A DNA stretch of 9,573 nucleotides, taken from positions 1 through 9,573 of the forward strand of contig NZ_CALJRY010000199.1 in the NCBI RefSeq assembly GCF_937976295.1, given 5' to 3'. Below the pieces are notes generated by a model, which saw only the letters and a program-made list of their open reading frames with translations, made no database searches and was not told the origin of the DNA. Below are positions 1-5,617 of the stretch, piece after piece. Origin of the DNA: an uncultured Rothia sp. Lineage in GTDB: Bacteria > Actinomycetota > Actinomycetes > Actinomycetales > Micrococcaceae. Each line of letters begins with the position of its first letter. Position 1 is the stretch's first letter. The position numbers were made by a program, and so were the translations under genes.

Positions 1-2
1 CT

Positions 3-185
3 GCGGGTCTGCTCCGCCGAGGCGAGCTGCCCGAGCCCGATTTTATGTCGCACAGTAATAAGAGAATTTGGTTGCCGGCGACCGCGGAGGCGTGGAATAC
101 CGAGTACACGAGCCGCCCCGAATTCGGCGAGTGGGGTCGCCGCCGACGCGAGAAGAAGCAGGCAACGGAAAAGCCTGTCGACTAG
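3..185 (+). CDS. C-terminal part of a probable winged helix-turn-helix / excisionase-like DNA-binding protein (5' end outside window)
   Basis: The frame is open from the window edge to a TAG at 183-185 and encodes about 60 residues. It contains the pattern RRGELPEPD, then NKRIWLPATAEAW. A small residue and LP.PD, followed by a short basic strand (R.W) and a helix (..T.EAW), is the usual end of AlpA/excisionase-like or MerR-type winged helix folds. The tail is basic (GRRRREKK). This is inference from the pattern only, because the recognition helix would lie upstream of the window. The next gene starts 89 bp downstream on the same strand, so this could be the regulator of the toxin-antitoxin genes or an unrelated neighbour. 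A product starting at the internal ATG (45-47) would be only 46 residues and is less likely. Confidence 0.5.
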   Translation, partial: AGLLRRGELPEPDFMSHSNKRIWLPATAEAWNTEYTSRPEFGEWGRRRREKKQATEKPVD

Positions 186-274
186 GCAAAAGCTCAAGAA
201 ACGAATTCTTCCAACGAACCCAACGCAACCGGGCAGTACCAGCCCGTCGACTCACTTCCGGAAAGGGGATAACC

Positions 275-463
275 ATGGAAGACAACACCCCCGATTTTGA
301 GGCGCTCCACAAGTACCTCGTAGACAACAGCTCAGAGGTCTTCACCCCGCTTATCGAGGTCGAAGAAGACGACGAAAAACGCCGCTTCTACCTCGCCCTG
401 CAGACCTACTCCCTGCAACAGAAGCAGCGCATTGTTCTCGCTGACGAGAACTTCGTCGTCTAA
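275..463 (+). CDS. Small acidic protein, candidate antitoxin for the downstream zeta-like toxin
   Basis: The gene encodes 62 residues from ATG 275, chosen because a GAAAGGGG ribosome binding site lies at 261-268; the open frame extends further upstream but without a comparable site. The product is strongly acidic in its middle (EVEEDDEKRR) and appears mostly helical (FEALHKYLVDN, RFYLALQTYSLQQKQRI). It has no cysteines, signal peptide or membrane segment. It ends 28 bp before a zeta-type kinase gene that has its own Shine-Dalgarno. A small acidic gene immediately 5' of a zeta toxin is the normal place for an epsilon or PezA-type antitoxin. I do not recognise sequence similarity to epsilon, and there is no DNA-binding domain as in PezA. 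The antitoxin role is inferred from position, size and charge only. Confidence 0.7.
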   Translation: MEDNTPDFEALHKYLVDNSSEVFTPLIEVEEDDEKRRFYLALQTYSLQQKQRIVLADENFVV

Positions 464-491
464 GCCGTTTAGGCAGTCTAAGGAGCCGCAC

Positions 492-1052
492 ATGAAGCCC
501 CAATACATCATCATCGGCGGAGTCAACGGAGCCGGTAAGAGCACCCTCTACCGCACCAACCCGCAGATTTTCGGTGACACCCGCCGCCTCAATGCCGATG
601 AGATACTCCGCGCTGCAGGAGGCGACTGGCGCAACCCCGCCGATGCCGCCCGCGCCATGCGAGACACTGTGCAGGACCTGCGCCAAGCGCTCGCGGCCGG
701 TGAGTCCATCCACCAGGAAACCACCCTTGCGGGTAACGCCAAATCCTTCCAGAACCTCATCGACCGCGCCCACGCCCAAGGGTACGAGGTGACCCTACTG
801 TACGTGACGCTCAACAGCGCCGACACCGCCGTGGACCGGGTCGCCGCCCGCGTTGCCAAGGGCGGGCACGGTGTTGACGAGGCAGATATCCGCCGCCGCT
901 ACGACAGCTCCCACGCGAACCTGCAGGTGCTCGCCTCCTCTGTGGACACCCTGCGGGTCTTCGACAACACCCGCTGGTACGAACCGGTGTACTGGCGTGC
1001 CGGTTCAAAGGTGTTGCTCGACGAGCCGAGATACGGTCTGCACATCAGCTAA
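492..1052 (+). CDS. Zeta-toxin family P-loop kinase
   Basis: The gene encodes 186 residues from ATG 492, with AAGGAG at 480-485 giving 6-nt spacing. The N-terminus is a beta strand running directly into Walker A, IIIGGVNGAGKST (residues 6-18). Next come LNADEI (33-38), with D36 as candidate catalytic base, and HQETTLAG (74-81), with E76 as candidate substrate contact. A basic lid segment follows, RVAARVAKGGHGV (116-128) and IRRRY (133-137), which is the GGH..(x)..I.RRY pattern of zeta toxins. Known members of this family (zeta, PezT) phosphorylate UDP-N-acetylglucosamine and so block peptidoglycan precursor use; some relatives phosphorylate other substrates. The length fits a single-domain zeta with no fused antitoxin. 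It follows a small acidic gene and precedes a VbhA/Fic pair, so it is probably part of a compound toxin-antitoxin operon. Confidence 0.85.
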   Translation: MKPQYIIIGGVNGAGKSTLYRTNPQIFGDTRRLNADEILRAAGGDWRNPADAARAMRDTVQDLRQALAAGESIHQETTLAGNAKSFQNLIDRAHAQGYEVTLLYVTLNSADTAVDRVAARVAKGGHGVDEADIRRRYDSSHANLQVLASSVDTLRVFDNTRWYEPVYWRAGSKVLLDEPRYGLHIS

Positions 1053-1066
1053 CCGTCACCTCCCAC

Positions 1067-1087
1067 CCTCACGACCCAGCCGTGAGG
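1067..1087 (+). promoter_or_regulatory. Hairpin between the zeta and VbhA genes
   Basis: CCTCACG (1067-1073) and CGTGAGG (1081-1087) form a perfect 7-bp stem with a 7-nt loop. It sits 14 bp after the zeta stop codon and 32 bp before the GTG of the Fic antitoxin. There is no T-run after it, so it is not a standard terminator. It could act as an mRNA processing or stability element that sets the relative level of the two modules. That role is inference. Confidence 0.4.
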
Positions 1088-1119
1088 TCGACCCGTGAAG
1101 GTCAAGAAAGGAACATACA

Positions 1120-1389
1120 GTGTCAGATCGTTTTGACCTGCATCTGCGATACCCCGAACTATTCGAGCCGCTCACCGAAGAGCAGCGCCGCAACATCATG
1201 CAGCCCCTCGCCTCATCCTGGCTTGAGGGCGACAACCCCACCCGCGAAGACGTCACGCTACTCATCGACTACGAGCTGGGGCGAATCACCGCGGAAGAAT
1301 ACGACCGGCAAGCGCTAGCGAAGGCGCTCGCCCACCAGGTGCTGACAAGCCAAAACGCGGGTCAGCAGAGTGCAGGGGAGGGTGAATAG
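1120..1389 (+). CDS. VbhA-type Fic antitoxin
   Basis: The gene encodes 89 residues from a GTG at 1120, preceded by AAAGGA at 1107-1112 with 7-nt spacing. The central helix contains SSWLEG (residues 32-37), which fits the class I Fic inhibitory motif (S/T)xxxE(G/N), with S32, E36 and G37 as the key residues. In VbhA and relatives this glutamate reaches into the Fic active site and prevents productive ATP binding. After it come LLIDYELGRITAEEYDRQAL (47-66), typical of the short helical VbhA-like fold, and a polar tail. The gene ends 2 bp before the fic start, as expected for class I pairs in which antitoxin and toxin are separate, adjacent genes. It probably binds the Fic protein directly in the cytoplasm; no DNA-binding domain is visible. 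Confidence 0.85.
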   Translation: MSDRFDLHLRYPELFEPLTEEQRRNIMQPLASSWLEGDNPTREDVTLLIDYELGRITAEEYDRQALAKALAHQVLTSQNAGQQSAGEGE

Positions 1390-1391
1390 CC

Positions 1392-2027
1392 ATGAGCCAG
1401 CAGCAGAACTGGGCGGCGTACTTCTACCCCGAACCCTACCAGCACGTTATGCGGAACAAGCTGGGCATCAAGGACCCCGCGGCGCTTTCGCTCTTTGAGC
1501 GCCGCATCGTCACCCGACGAGGCTACGAGCTCACCAAGAACCCCGAGCTCATCGCCCGCACCTTCGACGCCGAGCACCTCAAGGCCATTCACCGCTACCT
1601 CTTCCAGGACGTGTACGACTGGGCGGGGGAGTACCGCACCGTAAACATGTCCAAGGGCGTGAGTGCTTTCGCGAGCGTTCAGCGCGGGCCCTTGAGCATT
1701 GACCGGTACCTCGACTACGTTTTCACTACTAGCCGCGCGACCGACTGGGCGAGCCTGAACCAGCAGGAATTTGTGGAGGCTACCGCCGCGATTTTTGCGC
1801 ATCTGAACCATGCGCACCCTTTCCGCGAGGGGAACGGCCGCGCGACCCGCATTTTTATGGATCATGTGGTGGCGCGTAGTAATTTCCGGTTTGATTATGT
1901 GCGTGCTGGCCTTCGCGGCTGGCACCAGAGTTCGATGTTTAGCGGCCCGGATCGCGGGTATTTTGAGGTGCATCCGGAGGAGCTGCATCAGCTGTTCAGC
2001 ATCATCACGGTGCCGCGTGATGCCTAG
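1392..2027 (+). CDS. Fic-domain AMP-transferase toxin (class I, paired with VbhA-like antitoxin)
   Basis: The gene encodes 211 residues from ATG 1392, with a strong AGGGGAGGG at 1374-1382 giving 9-nt spacing. The Fic signature is complete: HPFREGNGRATR at residues 142-153, including catalytic H142, E146 for metal, the GNGR anion hole and R153. The region upstream has the usual Fic N-terminal pattern, HRYLFQDVYDWAGEYRTVNM, followed by a flap. Enzymes with this motif typically transfer AMP from ATP to a hydroxyl side chain; VbhT-like and FicT proteins modify DNA gyrase and topoisomerase IV, while the target here is unknown. No extra C-terminal secretion (BID) domain is present, which argues for a resident toxin rather than a secreted effector. 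The last codons (VPRDA, stop) lie inside a direct repeat whose second copy is 3.5 kb downstream. Confidence 0.9.
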   Translation: MSQQQNWAAYFYPEPYQHVMRNKLGIKDPAALSLFERRIVTRRGYELTKNPELIARTFDAEHLKAIHRYLFQDVYDWAGEYRTVNMSKGVSAFASVQRGPLSIDRYLDYVFTTSRATDWASLNQQEFVEATAAIFAHLNHAHPFREGNGRATRIFMDHVVARSNFRFDYVRAGLRGWHQSSMFSGPDRGYFEVHPEELHQLFSIITVPRDA

Positions 2028-2092
2028 GCAGGGCGTTAAAACACCTCGGGCAGATACCCGATGCGGGCATTAAAGAACGGATGTCCGCCACC
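2010..2092 (+). repeat. Left copy of an imperfect ~83-bp direct repeat, starting inside fic
   Basis: Aligned by eye with 5563-5644, this segment shows seven mismatches and one single-base gap, about 90% identity. It begins in the last fic codons (VPRDA, stop), passes through ACACCTCGGG and an ATACCCGATG segment, and ends in the left arm of a terminator hairpin (CCGCCACC). It contains a 16-bp near-palindrome at 2046-2061 with one broken pair. The only difference within the fic codons is GAT versus GAC, which is synonymous. The two copies bracket a lower-GC segment. Confidence 0.85.
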
Positions 2093-2115
2093 TTATTGGT
2101 AAGGTGGCGGGTTTT
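2085..2115 (+). terminator. Rho-independent terminator after fic
   Basis: CCGCCACCTT (2085-2094) and AAGGTGGCGG (2101-2110) form a perfect 10-bp stem with loop ATTGGT, followed by G and TTTT (2112-2115). The left arm belongs to the direct repeat. The right arm does not continue with the ACAT found in the other copy, so the hairpin looks rebuilt at a junction. It would end the toxin-antitoxin operon transcript. Confidence 0.75.
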
Positions 2116-2139
2116 CCCTGTATGCGCGGGGATGAGCCC
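2111..2139 (+). repeat. Solitary type I-E CRISPR-like repeat (degenerate, no array)
   Basis: A 29-nt stretch reads GTTTTCCC at its 5' end and GCGGGGATGAGCCC at its 3' end. This is the length and layout of actinobacterial type I-E repeats (GT..TCCCCGC....GCGGGGATGAGCCC). The central 16 nt (2117-2132) can still fold with two T-G wobble pairs where CCCCGC would be expected. No second copy occurs 61 bp up- or downstream or elsewhere in the window, and no cas gene is present. Its first bases also serve as the T-run of the preceding terminator. It could be a relic repeat or a chance likeness. Confidence 0.4.
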
Positions 2140-2378
2140 GACAGACACGCTTATATGTTGGATTTTGGTCAAATTGTTGTATATTTGCCTCGTACCCAAT
2201 TTCAGTGCATGCCCGAGAAGGCAACTGTCAGCCGACGTTGGCTGTTCATTATAGACGGTTGAGCTCGACCCAAGCATGCCTGAAGCGCACCGACTTCTCG
2301 GGTTCGTCCTTATGCAATTAGGGGCCCCTCGTCGCGCAGGCGCAACTCGATGCGAAGTCGAAGGCTGAGGTAGAGCTT
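2140..2378. other. Non-coding stretch with nested inverted repeats
   Basis: No convincing gene is seen here. The first 50 bp are AT-rich. CCCGAGAAG (2212-2220) and CTTCTCGGG (2294-2302) form a perfect 9-bp inverted repeat, and GCATGC occurs at 2207-2212 and 2274-2279. Between them lies an imperfect 16-bp palindrome, CAGCC.ACGT.GGCTG (2229-2244). AGGGGCCCCT at 2320-2329 is a perfect 10-bp palindrome. The stretch could fold into a structured leader RNA or hold operator sites for the downstream genes. Confidence 0.5.
2158..2185 (+). promoter_or_regulatory. Possible sigma-70-type promoter
   Basis: TTGGAT (2158-2163) and TATATT (2180-2185) are separated by 16 bp, within an AT-rich stretch upstream of the transporter operon fragment. 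The -10 matches the consensus at five of six positions, the -35 at only three. A second weak -10 candidate, TATAGA, is at 2250-2255. This is judged by eye only. Confidence 0.3.
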
Positions 2379-2510
2379 TTGCTCATGCAGGCTCGGACTG
2401 CTCTCGATCCGAGCATAGATATCCAGGTAGCTCTCAACGACCTCCAAGCCCGTTTTCCGAACGACGAACTTATTAACGAGGCCGTACACCTGAACTCGAA
2501 TACCGAATGA
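2379..2510 (+). pseudogene. Short open frame or gene tail upstream of the ABC transporter
   Basis: From TTG 2379, with GAGG at 2367-2370 upstream, this frame encodes 43 residues; from ATG 2385 it encodes 41. The sequence looks protein-like: alternating hydrophobic and acidic positions, for example ALDPSIDIQVALNDLQARF and NDELINEAVHL. The same quality continues upstream in frame to a stop at 2319-2321 (AQAQLDAKSKAEVELL) with no start codon. This suggests the end of a longer gene cut off on its left side, although a small gene starting at the TTG is possible. It has no cysteines, signal peptide or membrane segment. It ends in TGA C, while the transporter frame is open from 2494 in the +1 phase. 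I do not recognise the family. Confidence 0.4.
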
Positions 2511-2601
2511 CTGGAGAAACGTAATAGTAATCAATCACAAGCGACGGGGCGAAACACAGAGCGCTCCTAGCCTGCATCTGAGAGACATACCCATCGAGCA
2601 C

Positions 2602-5439
2602 TTGTATGCGCGCTATCAAAGGATAGCGCGGAACCTGCCGAGACGGATCCGCTGGCTTGCTTTGATATTCGCGCCAATGAGCACGAGTTTCACCGTCTTC
2701 ACCGCTGGCCTACTGAATGTTGCAGGGGCTCTGATGATTACGGCAGGTATCGGTCAGGTAACGTCAGGTGAGAGGACCCCAGGCAGTGCTATTTGGTTAC
2801 TCATCTTCGCTTTCCTGGCTGAAAGCCTAGGGTACTGGGTGAAGGAACGCCAAGAGCTTATTCTCACGATCGCGGTTCGACAGCTCACATACCGCCGTTT
2901 CCGGGACATCTTTAGTAGGTCATCCCATCCGCCGGAAGCTCACGGGCATGTTCTCACATACCCAGCACAGATCAGCCAGTTTGCCTTCGTTGTTGATTTC
3001 GCCGTTTCAACCGTTCAGATTATTGCCTTTCTCGCGGCTTCGCTCGCGCTATATGGTGCAAGCGGCGCCATCGCTGCGTTGCTCATCACTGGATTGGTAT
3101 TCGTCAGCGTCCGTCTCATCAACTTGGTGGGCCGACTATGGGAACAGTACGTCGCTCTAGAGGGAGAGCGTAGGCAGTGGATCCAGCGTGTAGCAAACGC
3201 GCTGCCTCGAGGGCAAAGCATCCCCAGCTGGGGTACCGCCCTGGACAAGGTCGCTAGCATCCGAAACACCGAAGAGAAGCTTCTGCGCAGACGAGTCCCG
3301 TTGCAGATCCTGAATGGATTCCTTGAACGGGGAGCACTAACTGCGGTGCTCGCTGTGGTTGCGGTTCTCGGCGCATGGCTCTGGCCATCCGCTCGTTTCG
3401 GTATTGGAATTATTTTGGCAGCCCGCTACCTGTACGCAGCGGTGCAGAACAACATCGTAAACTATCGGGTTATTCGGCTCGCTGTGCCAATGATGCGTGA
3501 GCTCGACAAGCTCGAGTCGTCTCCAAATTGCACGGTTAAACAGCAGGACTGGGTGGGGCAGCCTTCAAACTCTAGAGAGGTGCTTGCAGCTACGTCTGAG
3601 CGCGCTGAAGCATTGCGCACATCCGTGACCACCCCCGATTCTGCTTTCGTACCACGCAACCCGGAAATGTCCCATTCGGTATTGTCAGCGTGGCGAGCTT
3701 CTGCTTCGCCACATCAGGTATCCCGGTTCACTAGCCTCGCTTTAGGTATGGGGCTCACTGAGGATGTGATCGGGCGGTTCTGGCAAGACGCAGCAACCTT
3801 GTCGTCAGGAGAGAGACACCGTGCTGCTGTCGCTATCGTTTTGGCAGACAAACCGGACTGGCTAATTTTGGACGATACGTTCGCAGCGCTTGATCCTGTA
3901 ACACGAGAAGTGGTTGCCGAGAGGATCTTAGAGTGCGTGCCAACGTGCACACTTCTGGCAAGCTCGGAGGAGTACGTACCGAGTGCCTTCACCCCCGGCA
4001 ATGATGCGAGGGTAGCCCCTCTTGAGTTGCAGGCTCATAGCCCCGGGGCAGCTAAGGAGGTAGATGCTGGTTCGACGGATGTGAGCGAGGGACAGGACCT
4101 TCCTGACCCTGAGCCGAAGCGTGCCACATTCCGACGATCGGCCCTGTTGTTGTTTGGACCGCATTTGGTGTGGATTACGTGTGGCGCCCTACTCTTGAGC
4201 GGATCCGAAGTTGCTTTTGCATTAACGATTGCTCACAGTGATGGGCTGTCTGCTCAGGTTGCTGGAGTGTCAGCTGCTTGCGCACTGGCAGCAATTGTTG
4301 GGTCCGTCATGTTCTTTGGCCCGCTCTACTGGGCTCCCATCGCTAGGCTGAGCGATTTGCACGACCGGGTTATACGCAGGCTCGATCGATTCGCTAGTCC
4401 TAGAACAAGCGGTGCGGTCATGGGGCGGATGGGTGAAGACTTCTCCGACCTTCAGATGTCGGTGCCTAGCGCCCTGGGTTCGGTATTTATGGTCATTCTA
4501 CAGACCTTTATGCTCATCGGAGGCGCAATGGCTGGCGCCCCGCTGTTCATAATCGCTGTGTTGGCGGTAGCACCCCTAGCGATGCTTGCTATGCGTCAGG
4601 GTTCAAAGTGGATTCTCCCTGCCTCGACGACGGCTGCCAATCGCCGAGGTGACTTCATCGGGGTGGTTGGTGCCCAGGCTGGCTTACACGCTGCGCCCGT
4701 CAGTGCAGGGCTGCGTCGGGCTGGAGAAGAAGCCTACGCTCATTCGGAGGCTGCATACGTCAGCAGCTCGATTCAGTTGGCGAACGCCTACGCACTGCGT
4801 ACGGGGCTGATTCAGTCGCTTGTGTTGTCACTGAATGTTTCTGCAGCGGTATTGGCATTGATGGTCGATGGATCGAACTCAGTGGTTGCTCCCGCGGTCG
4901 TAATATATTTTGCAGTAACTCTGTCATCTGGTATCCAATCTACGGTGGAGACGCTGCAACAGGTTGGTGTAGTCAGCTTGACTGCGGAGCGTGTTCGGAT
5001 GCTTGAAGAGTACCGGGCCGACCGTTCTTATCCGCCCGTGCGGTCTGCTGACCTAGCTCTGCTTGAGAGTGTTCTTGACTCTGGGTGTTCTATAGTTGCC
5101 TTGATTGGACCAACTGGCGCGGGGAAGTCCGTCATGCTTGATGCTCTATACCGCCGGTATCCCCAAGGCGAAGTGGTAATCGTACCAGATATCGATCCGT
5201 TCGCATCTGAAGCATCGAATTCGAGCGGGCTCATGCTTGCGCGTTCCGTGTTACGTGAAGGCGCTGCCCGGCTTGTGTTGCTTGATGAGACCTTGAAGGG
5301 TCTCACTCCGTCAGAGGAGCGCGATGAGCTCGAATCGATGGCGTGCGCTATCGAGGGCAGTGACAAGCAGGTTGTGATTGTCCTTCACTCGCGCTCTAAC
5401 CTTGATTGTTTCAAAGAAGTGGTGAATTTAGATGCGTGA
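2602..5439 (+). CDS. Fused ABC exporter (TMD-NBD-TMD-NBD) with complementary truncated ATPase domains
   Basis: The gene encodes 945 residues from TTG 2602. The start is uncertain: no good ribosome binding site precedes it, and the frame is open back to 2494. TMD1 has about six membrane segments (residues ~18-50, 61-80, 125-176, 245-285). NBD1 has VPRNP at the Q-loop (350-354, Q replaced by R), signature LSSGERHR (400-407), Walker B WLILDD (420-425, D instead of catalytic E) and D-loop AALD, but no Walker A and no H-loop histidine (LLASSEE). An acidic linker (~470-506) leads to TMD2 (~510-810). NBD2 has Walker A GPTGAGKS (836-843), VPDIDP at the Q-loop, Walker B LVLLDE (891-896) and H929, but no signature; Q-loop to Walker B is 32 residues versus 72 in NBD1. 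One composite ATP site (NBD2 Walker A with NBD1 signature) remains possible. It is likely an inner-membrane exporter of unknown substrate. The long intact frame argues for function. Confidence 0.85.
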   Translation: MYARYQRIARNLPRRIRWLALIFAPMSTSFTVFTAGLLNVAGALMITAGIGQVTSGERTPGSAIWLLIFAFLAESLGYWVKERQELILTIAVRQLTYRRFRDIFSRSSHPPEAHGHVLTYPAQISQFAFVVDFAVSTVQIIAFLAASLALYGASGAIAALLITGLVFVSVRLINLVGRLWEQYVALEGERRQWIQRVANALPRGQSIPSWGTALDKVASIRNTEEKLLRRRVPLQILNGFLERGALTAVLAVVAVLGAWLWPSARFGIGIILAARYLYAAVQNNIVNYRVIRLAVPMMRELDKLESSPNCTVKQQDWVGQPSNSREVLAATSERAEALRTSVTTPDSAFVPRNPEMSHSVLSAWRASASPHQVSRFTSLALGMGLTEDVIGRFWQDAATLSSGERHRAAVAIVLADKPDWLILDDTFAALDPVTREVVAERILECVPTCTLLASSEEYVPSAFTPGNDARVAPLELQAHSPGAAKEVDAGSTDVSEGQDLPDPEPKRATFRRSALLLFGPHLVWITCGALLLSGSEVAFALTIAHSDGLSAQVAGVSAACALAAIVGSVMFFGPLYWAPIARLSDLHDRVIRRLDRFASPRTSGAVMGRMGEDFSDLQMSVPSALGSVFMVILQTFMLIGGAMAGAPLFIIAVLAVAPLAMLAMRQGSKWILPASTTAANRRGDFIGVVGAQAGLHAAPVSAGLRRAGEEAYAHSEAAYVSSSIQLANAYALRTGLIQSLVLSLNVSAAVLALMVDGSNSVVAPAVVIYFAVTLSSGIQSTVETLQQVGVVSLTAERVRMLEEYRADRSYPPVRSADLALLESVLDSGCSIVALIGPTGAGKSVMLDALYRRYPQGEVVIVPDIDPFASEASNSSGLMLARSVLREGAARLVLLDETLKGLTPSEERDELESMACAIEGSDKQVVIVLHSRSNLDCFKEVVNLDA
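2609..2630 (+). promoter_or_regulatory. Strong hairpin at the 5' end of the transporter reading frame
   Basis: CGCGCTATC (2609-2617) and GATAGCGCG (2622-2630) form a perfect 9-bp stem with an AAAG loop, spanning about codons 3 to 10 if TTG 2602 is the start. A stable stem here would affect ribosome loading or could be a DNA site. Its position also weakens the case for initiation at 2602. Confidence 0.45.
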
Positions 5440-5617
5440 GCTGACCCAAGTACTACGTTTTTCTCCAAGAACTATCGAGGACGAAATGCGAATCTATAGG
5501 GCCAAACCTATAGCCTGGACCGATTCGTCGGTGGCACTTCTGAACGAGTGCGGCGCCACACTGTGCCGCGTGACGCCTAGTCAGGGTGCTAAAACACCTC
5601 GGGTAGATACCCGATGA
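5432..5617 (+). pseudogene. 5' part of a gene truncated at the right direct repeat
   Basis: ATG 5432 overlaps the transporter stop by 8 nt (ATGCGTGA), the classic arrangement for translational coupling, so this was probably the next gene of the operon. The first ~43 residues (MRELTQVLRFSPRTIEDEMR, and on to LLNECGAT) look like real protein. From about 5563 the frame enters the direct repeat, reading it in a different phase from the fic codons, and stops at 5615-5617 after 61 residues. The last ~17 residues are therefore repeat-derived. I read this as a gene head whose body was lost when the repeat junction formed. The family is not recognised, and the short fusion peptide may still be translated. 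Confidence 0.5.

Noticed and set aside
351..859. Minus-strand open frames across the zeta gene
   Set aside because: They are low-complexity antisense readings of a gene with clear Walker A and zeta motifs.
2111..2260. CRISPR array
   Set aside because: Only one repeat-like unit is present; the expected second repeat near 2172-2200 is AT-rich sequence without similarity.
2005..2277. Minus-strand 90-codon frame across the repeat and terminator
   Set aside because: It spans a terminator hairpin and the fic end and has no start signal; a similar shadow appears over the right repeat copy (5453-5662).
2310..2534. Minus-strand 74-codon frame
   Set aside because: It has no ribosome binding site, and the plus-strand frame over the same bases has better protein character.
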